Part shown: positions 19,701 to 30,000 of the stretch, in pieces | Numbering within the stretch: position 1 is the first letter of the stretch | How the letters are laid out: every line of letters starts with the position of its first letter | Origin: JBAXTE01 sp037130365 | GTDB taxonomy: Bacteria > Bacteroidota > Bacteroidia > Bacteroidales > WCHB1-69 | DNA: 64,000 nt | Direction: 5' to 3' | NCBI GenBank assembly: GCA_037130365.1 | Contig: JBAXTE010000005.1 | Coordinates: forward strand, 62,001 to 126,000 | The notes under the pieces: generated by a model | What the model saw: the letters and a program-made list of their open reading frames with translations, nothing else | What the model was told of the DNA's origin: nothing | The model's database searches: none | Program-made: the position numbers and the translations under genes

Positions 19701-22700
19701 TGAAACATTGGAACCACCTCCTGTTTGAGCGCTTGCAGTAAAAATATTTCTGACTGTGTTGTTCTGAATTGTATTAGAACCAGCAGAAGTATGAATGCCT
19801 CTAGCCCTGGAAGCTTGATTTGTTCCTGTATATCCATTAGTTAAATTTGCAATTGTATTATTCGAAATAATGTTTGTTCCTGCACCCGAACTATAGATTC
19901 CATAAACATCTTGTTTTTGAAGCGATGAAGCGGCTGAACTACTGGCATATATACTGTTTGTTGTACTGAGACTTCCAACCAGATTATTACTAATAGTATT
20001 TGTTCCTGCTGCACTGCTGAAATATATAGATTCTATTCCGTGCGAATAACTTGAAGAACCAATAGTAGTGATAGATCCAATATTGTTATTAGTAATATTA
20101 ACAATTCCAGAACTGTAATTATTTATGCCGTGAGAGGTTGAGTAAGTTCCCATTCCGTCAAAGTAAACTATTGGTGCTGATGTGTATCCAGAGCCCCCAC
20201 TTATTAGATTAACAGAAACAGCACCTCCTGATAATGTTGCAGATGCTGTTGGTGCAGTTCCTCCTGAAGGAGGTGCTGTAAAAGTAATAACAGGAATAGT
20301 CGTATATCCACTACCACCCCCATTCATTGTAATAGCTGTAACTGAACCACCGCTTAACGTACAAAATGCTGATGCTGTTGGAGCACTTACTTGAATTGAA
20401 CCATTACCTGTTGTTGCCCCAATAGTATTGCCTGTAATATTAACATTACCCGATTTAATATAAATTCCATCCCATGGATTTGATTCAGTACTTGTGTAGT
20501 TGATGTTTCGGATGATGTTGTTTTGAATTGTACATGATGTTCCTAGAGTATTACCCCCATTTACAAAAAAGCAACGTAAATAATGAGGTCGGCTTGAATT
20601 AACATTGAATGCTGAACCTGCACAAAGTGGCTGACTCCCACCAATATAATTATCACTAACAAGATTTTTGCTTAAAGTTGAAAGTGAAATAACATAGTAT
20701 GCAAATGCACCAGTTGGGATAAAAGTAGTCGTTTCATAAAAACTGTTCCCCGAAATTATCCAGTCTGTTGACCAAGAAAAAATATTGATTCCATTTGAAC
20801 TTGAATTTGATCTGAGAAAATCATAAATATTATTGTTAGAGATGGTGTTATTATTATTTTCAAAGCCTGAAGCCCCTGCAGAAAAAATTGCATTAATTGG
20901 TCTGCCAGCACCACTGCTTGTAATGTCGTTGTGATCAATAATATTACCATCATTTCCATTGCCAGAAATTGATTGCGCAAAATAGATAATTCCTTTTACA
21001 GAACTTGTTCCCGAACCTTTAAGTGTGCAGTATTTTACGGTGTTATTTTCGGCTGAACCATAAAAACGAATTGTTGAAGCAGAATTTGAGCCTGTACTCG
21101 TGTTAGAAATAATTAAGTCTTTTGTGGAACCCGATGCATTTACCCTACCATCGATAGTAACATTGTCTGCTCCATCCAGGTCAATCATGTATGCGTCTAA
21201 ATTTCCTGCAATAGTAATTCCAGAAACTGTTGGAAAAATATTTACAGATGTATAATTAGATGTTCCTCCAGCGCCAGTGTATCCGCTCCTATAAAGAACT
21301 GCTGAAACTGTTTCGGTCGTATTTGCTTTAATTCTGATTTCAAGAGCACCTGTATGCAATCCATTATTGATTTTATCAAATGCCCCCTTCAATGTGGTGT
21401 AACTCGATTGAAAAGCACCAGCTTTATAAACATCCACACTTAAATTTAATGTAATATCATAAGCTCCCATGGTAGGTGTGCCAGCTCTATTAGTTAATGC
21501 GTAATCAGTTGATATCGTGCTAATTGTTGTACCAGCTAATGTTACAGTAGCAGGTATGTAATTTGTAGATACTGTACCTCCAGGTGTTGCAAAACTTGGA
21601 TTAATGCTTAAACTGTTAGCATCAAACGTGGCAATTAGTGGTAAGGATACAACATCTACACTGTTGAAAAATCCCAATACACCACCAGTTCCTGTCGTGT
21701 AATAATTGTTATAATCTAAGGTTAACGAGGTACTTACTGCATAATTAAAGTATGCAGCATAATGTAAACTCACACCTCCAATGGTTGAACGACTGTTTTG
21801 CAAAATGTTGTTTTTATAAATCCGAGTGGTGGTGGTGGCAGCACTAAATAAACAATAAGATTTATTTGCAATGCCAGCAGAAAGATTACCTCCAATATAA
21901 ACTGTGTTATAATAGAAATTGTACGCTTGGGATGAAGTCCCCCCATCATATATTCCATAAATAGTTGTGGCACTATTCCCACCTAAATTAATAATGTTAT
22001 TAGAATAAGTAGCAGAACCAACAGTGCTGACCTTAATGCCAAAAAGTGAAGCAGAAGTTGAAGCAACATTTACCGAAAGGCTATGAATAAAATTTCGAGA
22101 GATGCTATTCGTACTTGTGTTATTTGAGACAAATATTCCAATAACACTTCCTTCAAACGAAGGGTTTGAATTTGATAAATTGTAAACTGTATTTCCTGTT
22201 AATGTTTTTCCAGTGCCTGTATTTGTTAAAACAATTCCACAAACTGAGGCAGTTTGGTCGGTGGCGGTGTTCGAATTGGCAATGGTTAAATCGTGGATTG
22301 AATTGTTTGTAATAGTGCCATATCCTGATGTTATTCCATTTACAAGTCCTGTGGTTGCGACATTCGTATTTGTTGTGGAATTGGTTAAATTGGCAATGAT
22401 GTTATTGTTTATAGTAAGTGTTCCACCCCCCGTATTATAAATTCCAATAAGGCTTTGGGCATTATTTGTACTAGTTGAACTAGTTTGAATGGTATTACTT
22501 GAGCCACCAATTGTATTATTGCTTATTGTGGTTGTTGCAGAACTTGTTCTGTTTATTCCATAAAAATTACTTGCTAATGCTCCATCTGAATTTGACACTG
22601 TAATTGAGCCAATGGTATTGTTCTGACAAATAAAAGTGCCAGTACTTGAATTGTAAATTCCATATACAGTTGTGTTAGTTGCTCCTCCTGATACAGTGAT

Positions 22701-23795
22701 GGTTTTTGATGCTGATCCAATAATGTTTCCTGTGGTATTTCCAACGTTTACTGAGCCTGAAGAAATATAAATTCCAGCCCAATCTGCGGCCCCTGAATTA
22801 CTCCATGAAAAGTTTGAAATGGTGTTATTCTGAACACTATTTTCATTGCCAGCTGTGCCGTTGGATGAATTTATAAAGATAGCATAAAATTTATTGTTTT
22901 TTTCATTTGATTTAGTCCAAGCAGAACCACCACATAATGCAGAGCTTCCACCGATATAGTTCCCTGTTACTGAAATATTAATTCCCGAATAAGTGTTGTT
23001 AATTCGTATAGCATTATAATCAACATCGGCTGTAGATGCAAACGATGAGGTTTCATATAAACTGTTCCCAGAGATTGTACTCGCTGTGGTATATACTTCA
23101 AATCGTATCATGTACGATGCATTACTTTTGTTTAGGACATCATAAATGTTATTGTTACTGATAGTAATTCCATTGTTTTCGAAACCATTTGAGCCCTGTG
23201 AAAAAATAGCATTTATAGGTCTGCCAGCAGCATCGCTTGTAATGTTATTATGATCAATAGTGTTATTATCGTTTCCGTTTCCAGCTGTGGCGCCATCAAA
23301 AAGGATAATACCCTTGGTTGTGCTAGTTTCGGAACCTTTAAGGGTGCAATATTTTATGGAGTTATTTTCGGCAGAACCATAAAATCGTATGGTTGATGCT
23401 GAAGTGCCAGTACTGGTATTGGTAATAATTAAGTCTTTTGTCGAACCTGATGCATTTAGTCGCCCATCGATAATTACATTATCGGCACCATTCAAATCGA
23501 TAAGTGGTCCGTTAACATTTCCGTTGATAGATTTACCTGTAATAGTGGGGTAAATAGTAATTGATGAATAGCTAGAGGGAGATCCACTGGTATTTAGTAT
23601 AATAGACAATGTTTCTGTTGTGTTGTCAATAATTTGAAGGGTTATGGCTCCTGTTATCGAACCAGAATTTATGGCATCACAAGCAGCTTTTAATGTTGAA
23701 TAATCTGCACCCGAAGCTCCAACTGTTTTAGTGGTTTGAGCGGATAATAATGCTATTGAAAATAGACTTAAAAAAAGAAGTATTACTTTTTTCAT
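13701..23795 (-). CDS. Giant secreted beta-helix surface protein with T9SS sorting domain
   Basis: About 3364 residues. The ATG at 23795 gives a clean signal peptide (MKKVILLFLSLFSIALLSAQ); an upstream in-frame ATG at 23846 overlaps the promoter and is rejected. Order of modules: beta-helix block 1 (about 25-785) and block 2 (about 785-1620), both with IDLNGADNVxIDGR, STIRFYGSAENN and many NNTIxN turns; then three units opened by a W-x-G...W..NW motif (near 1632, 2095, 2718) and filled with NNLTIN / LTVGxNTLTI strands; a block from 3033 (YIDGNCRKIGNTAF); LPVSLINF region (3183); type A sorting domain (3288-3364, ITVFPNPV to EKFVLQK). No catalytic motif. It is a paralog of the gene at 24078-32231. 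Likely a filamentous surface adhesin or sheath component; this role is inference. Confidence 0.85.
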   Translation of the reverse strand: MKKVILLFLSLFSIALLSAQTTKTVGASGADYSTLKAACDAINSGSITGAITLQIIDNTTETLSIILNTSGSPSSYSSITIYPTITGKSINGNVNGPLIDLNGADNVIIDGRLNASGSTKDLIITNTSTGTSASTIRFYGSAENNSIKYCTLKGSETSTTKGIILFDGATAGNGNDNNTIDHNNITSDAAGRPINAIFSQGSNGFENNGITISNNNIYDVLNKSNASYMIRFEVYTTASTISGNSLYETSSFASTADVDYNAIRINNTYSGINISVTGNYIGGSSALCGGSAWTKSNEKNNKFYAIFINSSNGTAGNENSVQNNTISNFSWSNSGAADWAGIYISSGSVNVGNTTGNIIGSASKTITVSGGATNTTVYGIYNSSTGTFICQNNTIGSITVSNSDGALASNFYGINRTSSATTTISNNTIGGSSNTIQTSSTSTNNAQSLIGIYNTGGGTLTINNNIIANLTNSTTNTNVATTGLVNGITSGYGTITNNSIHDLTIANSNTATDQTASVCGIVLTNTGTGKTLTGNTVYNLSNSNPSFEGSVIGIFVSNNTSTNSISRNFIHSLSVNVASTSASLFGIKVSTVGSATYSNNIINLGGNSATTIYGIYDGGTSSQAYNFYYNTVYIGGNLSAGIANKSYCLFSAATTTTRIYKNNILQNSRSTIGGVSLHYAAYFNYAVSTSLTLDYNNYYTTGTGGVLGFFNSVDVVSLPLIATFDANSLSINPSFATPGGTVSTNYIPATVTLAGTTISTISTDYALTNRAGTPTMGAYDITLNLSVDVYKAGAFQSSYTTLKGAFDKINNGLHTGALEIRIKANTTETVSAVLYRSGYTGAGGTSNYTSVNIFPTVSGITIAGNLDAYMIDLDGADNVTIDGRVNASGSTKDLIISNTSTGSNSASTIRFYGSAENNTVKYCTLKGSGTSSVKGIIYFAQSISGNGNDGNIIDHNDITSSGAGRPINAIFSAGASGFENNNNTISNNNIYDFLRSNSSSNGINIFSWSTDWIISGNSFYETTTFIPTGAFAYYVISLSTLSKNLVSDNYIGGSQPLCAGSAFNVNSSRPHYLRCFFVNGGNTLGTSCTIQNNIIRNINYTSTESNPWDGIYIKSGNVNITGNTIGATTGNGSIQVSAPTASAFCTLSGGSVTAITMNGGGSGYTTIPVITFTAPPSGGTAPTASATLSGGAVSVNLISGGSGYTSAPIVYFDGMGTYSTSHGINNYSSGIVNITNNNIGSITTIGSSSYSHGIESIYFSSAAGTNTISNNLVGSLSTTNSIYASSSAASSLQKQDVYGIYSSGAGTNIISNNTIANLTNGYTGTNQASRARGIHTSAGSNTIQNNTVRNIFTASAQTGGGSNVSLIGISQVSNVSGTTQTLTGNSIYNLSNTNGTAKGLVFGMYYAGPTSGTNSVSSNFVHSLSVSSSDVGASIYGIAMNSGVVTCANNIINLGGSSLGYIINGIWDGTIVGNTINIYYNSVYIGGSVTSGVTSPTAALNNATNTSTRNYRNNILYNARTGGSTGKHYAIIIAGVATTTIDYNDYFVSGTVLGKIGTLEKSNIAAWKTGTSQDVNSLSINPVFTTPGGTTAFDYYTSATIPGITISEVSTDFDGLTRGTTPKMGSLEYNNFTWTGATSNDFATGANWTSGSVPPNGANISFAASPSNHCVLDQNRSFKGITNTQATKNLVLNGKQLTITGNLNFTNNAKIDGTTEFSSVVFAGSTAQNIPSGSFVSNTIDSLAINNVNGLTLNGDFTINKGIALIAGNFTIGPNTLTINGNFTTMTGTVTGGSSTNMIIGGTGEIINMPTFLLHNLTINRASGVSLYGDVNIVGGLTLTNGLLTVGANTLTISGNSLSNTNGSIDASNTSATIYFNNSTAITLPSTIFTSAINNLTINSTGGITASSNLIINGILNLQSANPSATKGKLDMGTNTLSMGANATTIGIGDVTGIVKRTSFVASTDYTFGNQFTTMTFSAGGTMPTDISFKISIGVAPSWKASAVKRDYDIIRTGGASTTVTLSLHYLDSELQSNTEDNLVQWDYHTSPSLIVEEHGKANQNISDNWVAISNRNITYFGTTFGTHKWGFSNKESPNFTWQGTPSNEWNDPNNWSGGIVPSTTSDVIIPNATTTIHNPLLPDSAVLKTIIINVGGILDGGTSTLLTVTGSTGAWLNMGSFNAGTSTVIFTHANATMADPTNFYNLTIATGAGLTPENGNVMRIAGTLTNNGTLRAALLPNTIEFNGTNQTIINPNGLTQGYYNLILSGNGFKTLPATNLSIAGDFTLSDSVSTSAASSLTVNGNFAIGVGTSFETGVYNHLISGNFDNNGTFTATSGGTITMNGASAQTIFGTVPSTFDNLTINNTLGVSLLENTTVSNVLTLTNGNLTVGSTLLEINGTISKTSGFIEVSSSSSLGFGGTSAITLLSDIFSSTPSINNLTINRSGGVTLGNQNMTINGTLNLSSGILNIATNTITITGNSPTRTTGSLDVSDAGSTLFFYNNNPITLPSSFFNGNVNNLTLNTTGGITASSDFTINGILNLQSTNPISTKGSLDMWDGSAAKTLTMGANATTIGLGDVTGIIKRTTINPGVTYTFGNQFMSVYFPNEGTLPSEMSAKISIGTEPSWRSGAIQREIEIIQTGGNATKAAFSCHYLDSELNGNNEGHLVLWTKYLNLEYGRSAYNMVDDWVNLSNVNVAFFPSSWTGTKNLTLDEYSDVTTLTWNGSLSDSWTSVENWTPNAGPSSDKNIIIPDASTTPRSPILPAVTEIKTLTIESAGILNSTASAQLTVNGGNSAWNNTGGIFNFGTSNVVFTNAAATISGSTNFYNITIDANKVLSMENGGVMKISGTLTNNGSLRAVNVSPTTVEYNGGDQTVLNPNGSTTGYYNLTLSGSGTKTLPISALTILGDLSIDGTTTVNANSALSISGNLSIANNATFNTGNFNHQIDGNITNYGIFNPSANYVVTLNGSSAQTIGGTSLSTFGDLTISNINGVTLNNDVSITKTLQLTSGVIHTGSNNVILTNTANSIVGASSSNYIDGNCRKIGNTAFVFPVGNNGKYAPIGISAANGGGNINDFFTASYYNSMPHERGLDSTQHDTSIIRISGSEYWQLDRNGTNNVGVTLSWDARSGGVSSLSDLTVAHWNGSKWEDMFNSATSGDTIAGTITSGLITSFSPFTLASKKKGVNSLPVSLINFNVKCQNNQSLLSWTTASETNNNYFEIQKSTDAKSWNFVSKVMGAGNSTQQVNYEYLDYNLEKSDFFYRIKQVDFDGAFDFSSIVYLKKCSLSYFDITVFPNPVKSIVNIQFNGDKNQVHSIEIFNLLGEKVFFSDRFLSTIDLSDKQNGTYFIHLNFVTENFVEKFVLQK

Positions 23796-23815
23796 AAAAC
23801 ACAAATTTTGTATAA

Positions 23816-23847
23816 CAAATATAGTTCGTAATTCGAAATTATTCAAA
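23816..23847 (-). promoter_or_regulatory. Sigma-ABfr promoter of the giant beta-helix gene
   Basis: Minus strand -33 TTTG (23847-23844), 20-bp spacer, -7 TATATTTG (23823-23816). The predicted start of transcription is about 15 bp before the ATG at 23795. It shows that this gene has its own promoter although its paralog lies just upstream on the same strand, and it supports the shorter start. Confidence 0.65.
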
Positions 23848-24077
23848 TTTTTAACAAATTTTCAAACTTATTCACACACAAGTTTTATTATAATTAATAC
23901 CGTATGCTAATATAAATTGGTCCAATATTCAAAATATAATTCAATATTGCATATTACGCATCGAGCATTAAACCAAACTAAATTCCAAATTGTCTACTGG
24001 ACTAATTTGGAATAAGTAATGGTATAAAAGATGGAAATTCTTCATTCAAAGATAAGGGCTCCAACACCACGAAAGGA

Positions 24078-27000
24078 TTATTTCTGAAGTACAATTTTTT
24101 CTACAAAACTCTGTGTTGACGATTTAACATGAATAAAGTAAGTACCATTTTGTTTATCCGATAAATCGATTGTCGATTGAAAACGGTCTGAAAAATACAC
24201 TTTTTCGCCTAGTAAGTTAAAAATTTCGATGGAACGAACTTGATTTTTATCTCCATTAAATTTCAAGTTAACAACAGCTATTGTAGGGTTTGGGAAAATA
24301 GTAAATTCAGAAAAGTTATTGCTGCAGTTTTTTACAAAAATAACACTTGAAAATTCAAATTTTCCATCAAAATCAACTTGTTTAAGGCGATAGAATAGGT
24401 CTGATCTTTCAATATTATTATCGAGATATTCATAATTAACTTTCTGTGTACTGTTTCCAGCACCCGTAACTTTTGAAACAAAATCCCAACTTTTAGCATC
24501 TGTGCTTTTTTGAATTTCAAAATAGCTATTATTCGTTTCTGATGCAGTTACCCAGTTGAGGACATTTTGATTGTTTTCGCATTTTCCATCAAAAGAAAGA
24601 AATGAAACAGGCAAAAGATTCGTACTTCTGTTTTTAGATGCAAGAGTGAAAGGAGAGAAACTAGAGATTAAACTCGATGTAATTGTGCCAGTAGCAGTAG
24701 TTCCACTTGTTGATGAACTGCCTTTATCTTCCCATTTAGTACCATTCCAATGAGCAATAGTTAAGTCCGATAAATTTGTTACTGCACCGCTACGGGCATC
24801 CCAGCTTAGAGTAATTTCTACATTATTTGTTCCAACTCTATTTAACAACCAATATTCCATACCACTAATACGAACTATTGTAGTATCATGTTTTGTACTA
24901 TCTAAGCCATCTGTATTTGGCATTGAACTTACGTAGCTAGCCGTAAAGTAGTCTGTTGCACTTCCGCCACCATCTGCTGCAGAAATCCCTATTGGTGCAT
25001 ATAAATTATTTTTCCCAATAGGAAATGTAAAGGCTGTATTTCCAATTTTACGACAATTTCCATCGATATAATTATCAGCAGAAGCACCAGTAACAGCATT
25101 TGCAACATTACTTAAAATCAAGTTATTAGATCCTGTATAAATTAACCCTGCTTCAAATAGTAGATTTTTGTTGATTGTAATATCCTCACCTAATGTAACA
25201 CCTCCTAATCCACTCATGGTTAGATTATTAACAACTCCTGTAAAAAACGAGGTGGGAAGAATTATTGGGACCGCATTTGCAAAAGATAAAGTGGCAGAAG
25301 CATTGCTTGCATCGATTGTTCCGCTAGTTCTAACAGGCGAAATACCGGCAATTATTAGTGTATTTGCACCAAGATTAAGTGTTCCAGAGGTTAATTTTAA
25401 CAATCCATTCACTGTCATATTTTGATTTCCAAGTGTAACTCCGCCCGATCTGTTTACAATCAAAGAATCTAATGAAGGAGCGTTTGAAAACAAATTATTA
25501 TTCAACATTATAGCAGTTGATCCACCAAAGCTTAATGAAGAAATTGAGCTCACTTCAACTAAACCTATAGTTTGGTTAATTGTACCATTAATCCCAAAAG
25601 TGGTTCCACCAACAATAAGTTTTCCACTAGAAAGAGTTAATGTATTTGAGACTTCCGTTGGTGAAGCAATTGTCACACTACCAGCTCCCGAAGCGTTATT
25701 TGTGATTAGATTATAAAAGGATGTTAAAGAGGATGTTCCTTCAATTATTTGGGCAGATGAAGGGCTGTTCATTTTAATAGTGCTACCTGTTAATGCAGTA
25801 AAAGTCCCATTATTGATAATATTCCCTTCAATATTGTAATTAAAAGCCTCTGCAACAAAAGTTGACCCAGAGTTGATAGTTAAATTACCTTTTAAATTTA
25901 AAGTATCAGCAAACGGTGCAGTAGCAGTTCCTGATATTGTTAAATTTCCGTGGAGAGTGAGTGGTGCACTTGGTAATGTTTTTGTTCCACTTCCACTAAG
26001 AATTAAATTATGATAATGAGGAAGAGCGTCGGTTAAAAGTACAGTTTGATCTCCACCGTTGTACTCCACTGTTGCTCCAAATACATCAGCATACCATTTT
26101 CCAGTACCTGTTCTAACAATTGTGTTTGCAATTTTCATTGTGCTTCCTGCTTGATTGCTTATATCGGCGCCATTCCCAATTTCTACATTATAAAAGTGTG
26201 CATTTCCTGAAATAGTGGTTCCTGGCATTGAAAAAATAACTTTACTAGTTCCTGGGTCATTACCTAAAGAATTTTGATCTTCCCAGCCACCACTTAAGGT
26301 GTTTTTAATAGTAAGTGTTTCATTTCCCATAATTAAAATTCCACCATTTAAAAAAGTAAGTGAATTTATTGTAACGCCAGAAGGTAAGATTGGATCGTTT
26401 GGGGTGGTTGCTGCATCAGGAATAATTACATGACTAGGATCAGAAGGAACACCTACAGGAGTCCAGTTTACAGATCTTCCCCAATCCGTATCAATTGATC
26501 CATTCCATGTATAATAATCTACAATATAATCACGAAGTTGAAATATTGTTCTCCAAGCATGTCCTGGAATATTTATGAAATAACTTATAGGAATATTTGA
26601 CATTCCAACAAAATTATTGGTAAAGTCGTAACTCGATCGACCATGCTCATCGGGTGTTCCCCAACCACCAGCAATATCATAATCCATAGTAACTAAATTG
26701 GCTTCTGTGTTTACGTGATATGGACTAATACTGCTTGTAAGTTCGGCATCTAAATAGTGGAAATTTGCAGTAACATGAGCAGTTGATGTATAACCACCAG
26801 GAACAGTTGGAACTATTTCGTAGGTGCGCTTAATTGCATCAGGATTCCCTGTTGGAGTTGTTCCAATGGTTACTGAAACCGAAATTGCATCGGGCATTGT
26901 TCCTGTTGAAAGGGCAATGGTTGTGAGTTGATGTCCAAATGAATAGGATGTGTTTTCTAAAATTGTTGATCTTTTAATAGTACCTGTTACATCTCCTAGG

Positions 27001-30000
27001 CCGACAGTAGTAGCTGTTGAACCCATATTTAGAATATAAGAGTTTAAATAACTCGAATTAGTGGTTCCTGGATAGGATGCATAGCTAATAGTCATTTCTA
27101 GTAACCCCTTAGTTGAAGAAGGATTTGCTGCTGCCAAATTTAATATTCCATCTATAGTTAAATCGCTTCCTGCAATCACACCACCAACACCATTTATTGT
27201 TAAGTTATTTATATTTCCCGTAAAAACTGAAGCAGGAAGTGTAATTGCTAAAGTGTTGGCAAAGACAACGGTTGCACTACTATTGCTAGCATTAATATTT
27301 CCAGTTGTTCTTGTAGGTGAGTTGCCAGAAAGAGTTAACGAATTTGCCCCAACAGTTAGTGTGCCTGAAGTTAATGCTAATGTTCCACCAACACCTACAG
27401 AACCCGATAAATTTATTCCATTAGAACGATTTAAAGTTAGGTTATTTAATGTTATTGCTGGTAAATTTGTACTTGCACCAGAACCACCAAAAACAATGTT
27501 TGAAGTACTTCCTCCAGTTAATATTCCAGAAGTTACAGCAATTGCTCCATTTAAAGTTAAGGTGTTATTACCTATTGGGAATGTACCATTGGATAACGTT
27601 AGTGTTTGAGCAACAGTTAAATTTCCACTTAATGTTAATCCATTGCTGTTGTTTAACGAAAAACCATCAACGGTGTTGCTAAGAAAGATTCCGTTTGGAA
27701 TGTTTTGTAGAGCTGTTCCAGCATAAATAATAACTGAAGAGACAGACGTAGCATCAACTTTAGCGCTATTGGTAAAATTGAGATTCCCTGTGATTGTAAG
27801 TTGTTTTCCATTTGTAACCAAGTATTTTAAACTTTGCGCATTTGTTATGTTCTTCAAACTTCTATTTTGATCCAAATAACAATGATTTGCTGGTGTTGTG
27901 GCAAATGAAATATCTGAGCCATTTGGTGGTACTGCACCATTTACCCAGTTTGTAGGAGTTGCAAAATCTATACTTGTGTTTCCTTGCCAAATATAGTCAT
28001 TGAGTTCTAATGCACCCATTTTTGGTGTAGCGCTTCTAGTTATACCGGCATAATCTGTTGTTATTCCTGTTCCAGTGACTCCAGGTAAAGTAGCTGCGGT
28101 ATAATAATTTAAAGCAGAAGTTCCTCCAGCACTTGTAAAAGTAGGATTTATTGACAAACTATTTCCATCCATACTTGCAATTAGCGGAAGTGTAGTTTTA
28201 TTTGAACCGTTATAATATCCCAATACACCACCAGTGCCCGAAACGAAATAATCATTATAATCTAAGTTTAAAAATGCATTTCCTGTATAGTTGAAGTAAA
28301 TTGCATAATGTAAACTAGCGCCACTTGTTGTTGAGCGTGCATTCATGAAAATGTTATTTCTAAAATTCCTAGTGTTTGAAGTAACAGCACTAAATAAACA
28401 GTATGATTTATTTGTAATTCCAGAACTCAAACTTCCACCAATATAAATGGTGTTGAAATAAATGTTGTTGTCGTATGTAGATGTTCCTGTTTCGTAGATT
28501 CCATAAATTGTAGTAGCAGTATTTCCTCCTAAATTGATGATGTTATTTGAATATGTGGTTGCCCCTGCTGCAATTTGAATTCCGTAAATTTTTGCAGTTG
28601 TAGTGCTTGAATTAACTGATAGACTATGAATAAAGTTTTCAGACACAATATTTACACCCGTAAAACCAGAGTAATAAAGTCCCACAACACTACCTGCAAA
28701 AGAGGCAGAAGTATTGGATAAGTTAGAAATAATATTTCCAGTTATTGTTTTTACAAACGCAGCTCCTGTTATGGCAATTCCAGCAACAGCAGCTGTGTTA
28801 GTATTTGATGTATTGGCATTAGCAATTGTTAAATTCTGAATCGTATTATTGCTTATAGTTACAGTTCCTGTTGTAGATACAATTCCATTAATCAAACCCC
28901 TTGTTGTTGTTGTGCCATTTGTTGTACTATTAGTAAGATTAACAATTGTATTGTTATCTATCGTTATGGTACCTCCTCCAGAATTATAAACTCCATAAAC
29001 GGATTGGGCATCTCCTGTACTAATTGAATTTGAATTAATACTATTTGAAGTTGACGAACTTCCAATTGAATTACTGTTAATTGTGGTAGTTCCAGAAGCA
29101 CTGTTTCTATTTATTGCATAAAAATTGGTTCCATTTCCCACAGCATTATCTACGGTGATAGAACCAATACTATTATTTTGACAATTTATAATACCTGTAC
29201 TTCCAATGTTTATCCCGTAAACATTGGTGATTTTCTGATTTCCTGTAATATAAATTGATCCAGTTCCTGTATTTGAGCCAATTGTATTTCCAGAAGTAGT
29301 TCCTATATCGACATTTCCAGCAATAATATTAATTCCTTGCCAAGGATTTAAATTACTGCTTGTGTAATTAATATTTTGAATCGTGTTGTTTTGTATTGAG
29401 GAAGCAGTTGTGGTTCCCGCGCTAATGTAAATTGCTTGAAACAAATGAGATTTTGCGCCATTTATTACCATAGCAGTACCACCACACAATGAATCTTTTC
29501 CACCAATAAAATTTCCATAAATTGAAAAGTTGTTGCCAGAAGTATTAACTACCCTTATTGCGTTATACGAATTACCATCTTGCGTTGGAGTAAATGTTGT
29601 GGTTTCGTAAAAACTATTTCCAGAAATTATCCAATTTGTATTAAATCCAGCTAATTGAATGGAATATGAACTAACTGTAGCTGCAGACGAAAAACGCCAA
29701 ACATCATAAATATGATTATTGCTAATTGTATTTCCACTGTTATCCCGACCAGACGACCCTGCTGAATAAATTGCATTATTTACTCTACCAGCGGCATCAC
29801 TTGTAATATCATTGTTGGTAATCAAATTATTAATATTGCCAAGACCAGATATAGATGTTGAAAATAAAATGATACCACTTGATGCATTAGTTTCAGCTCC
29901 TTTGATATTGCAATATTTAATGATGTTATTCGACGCCGAATTGATAAATCGAATGGTAGATGTTCCTGCTGTTGCAGAAGTGCTAGTATTTGTAATTATT

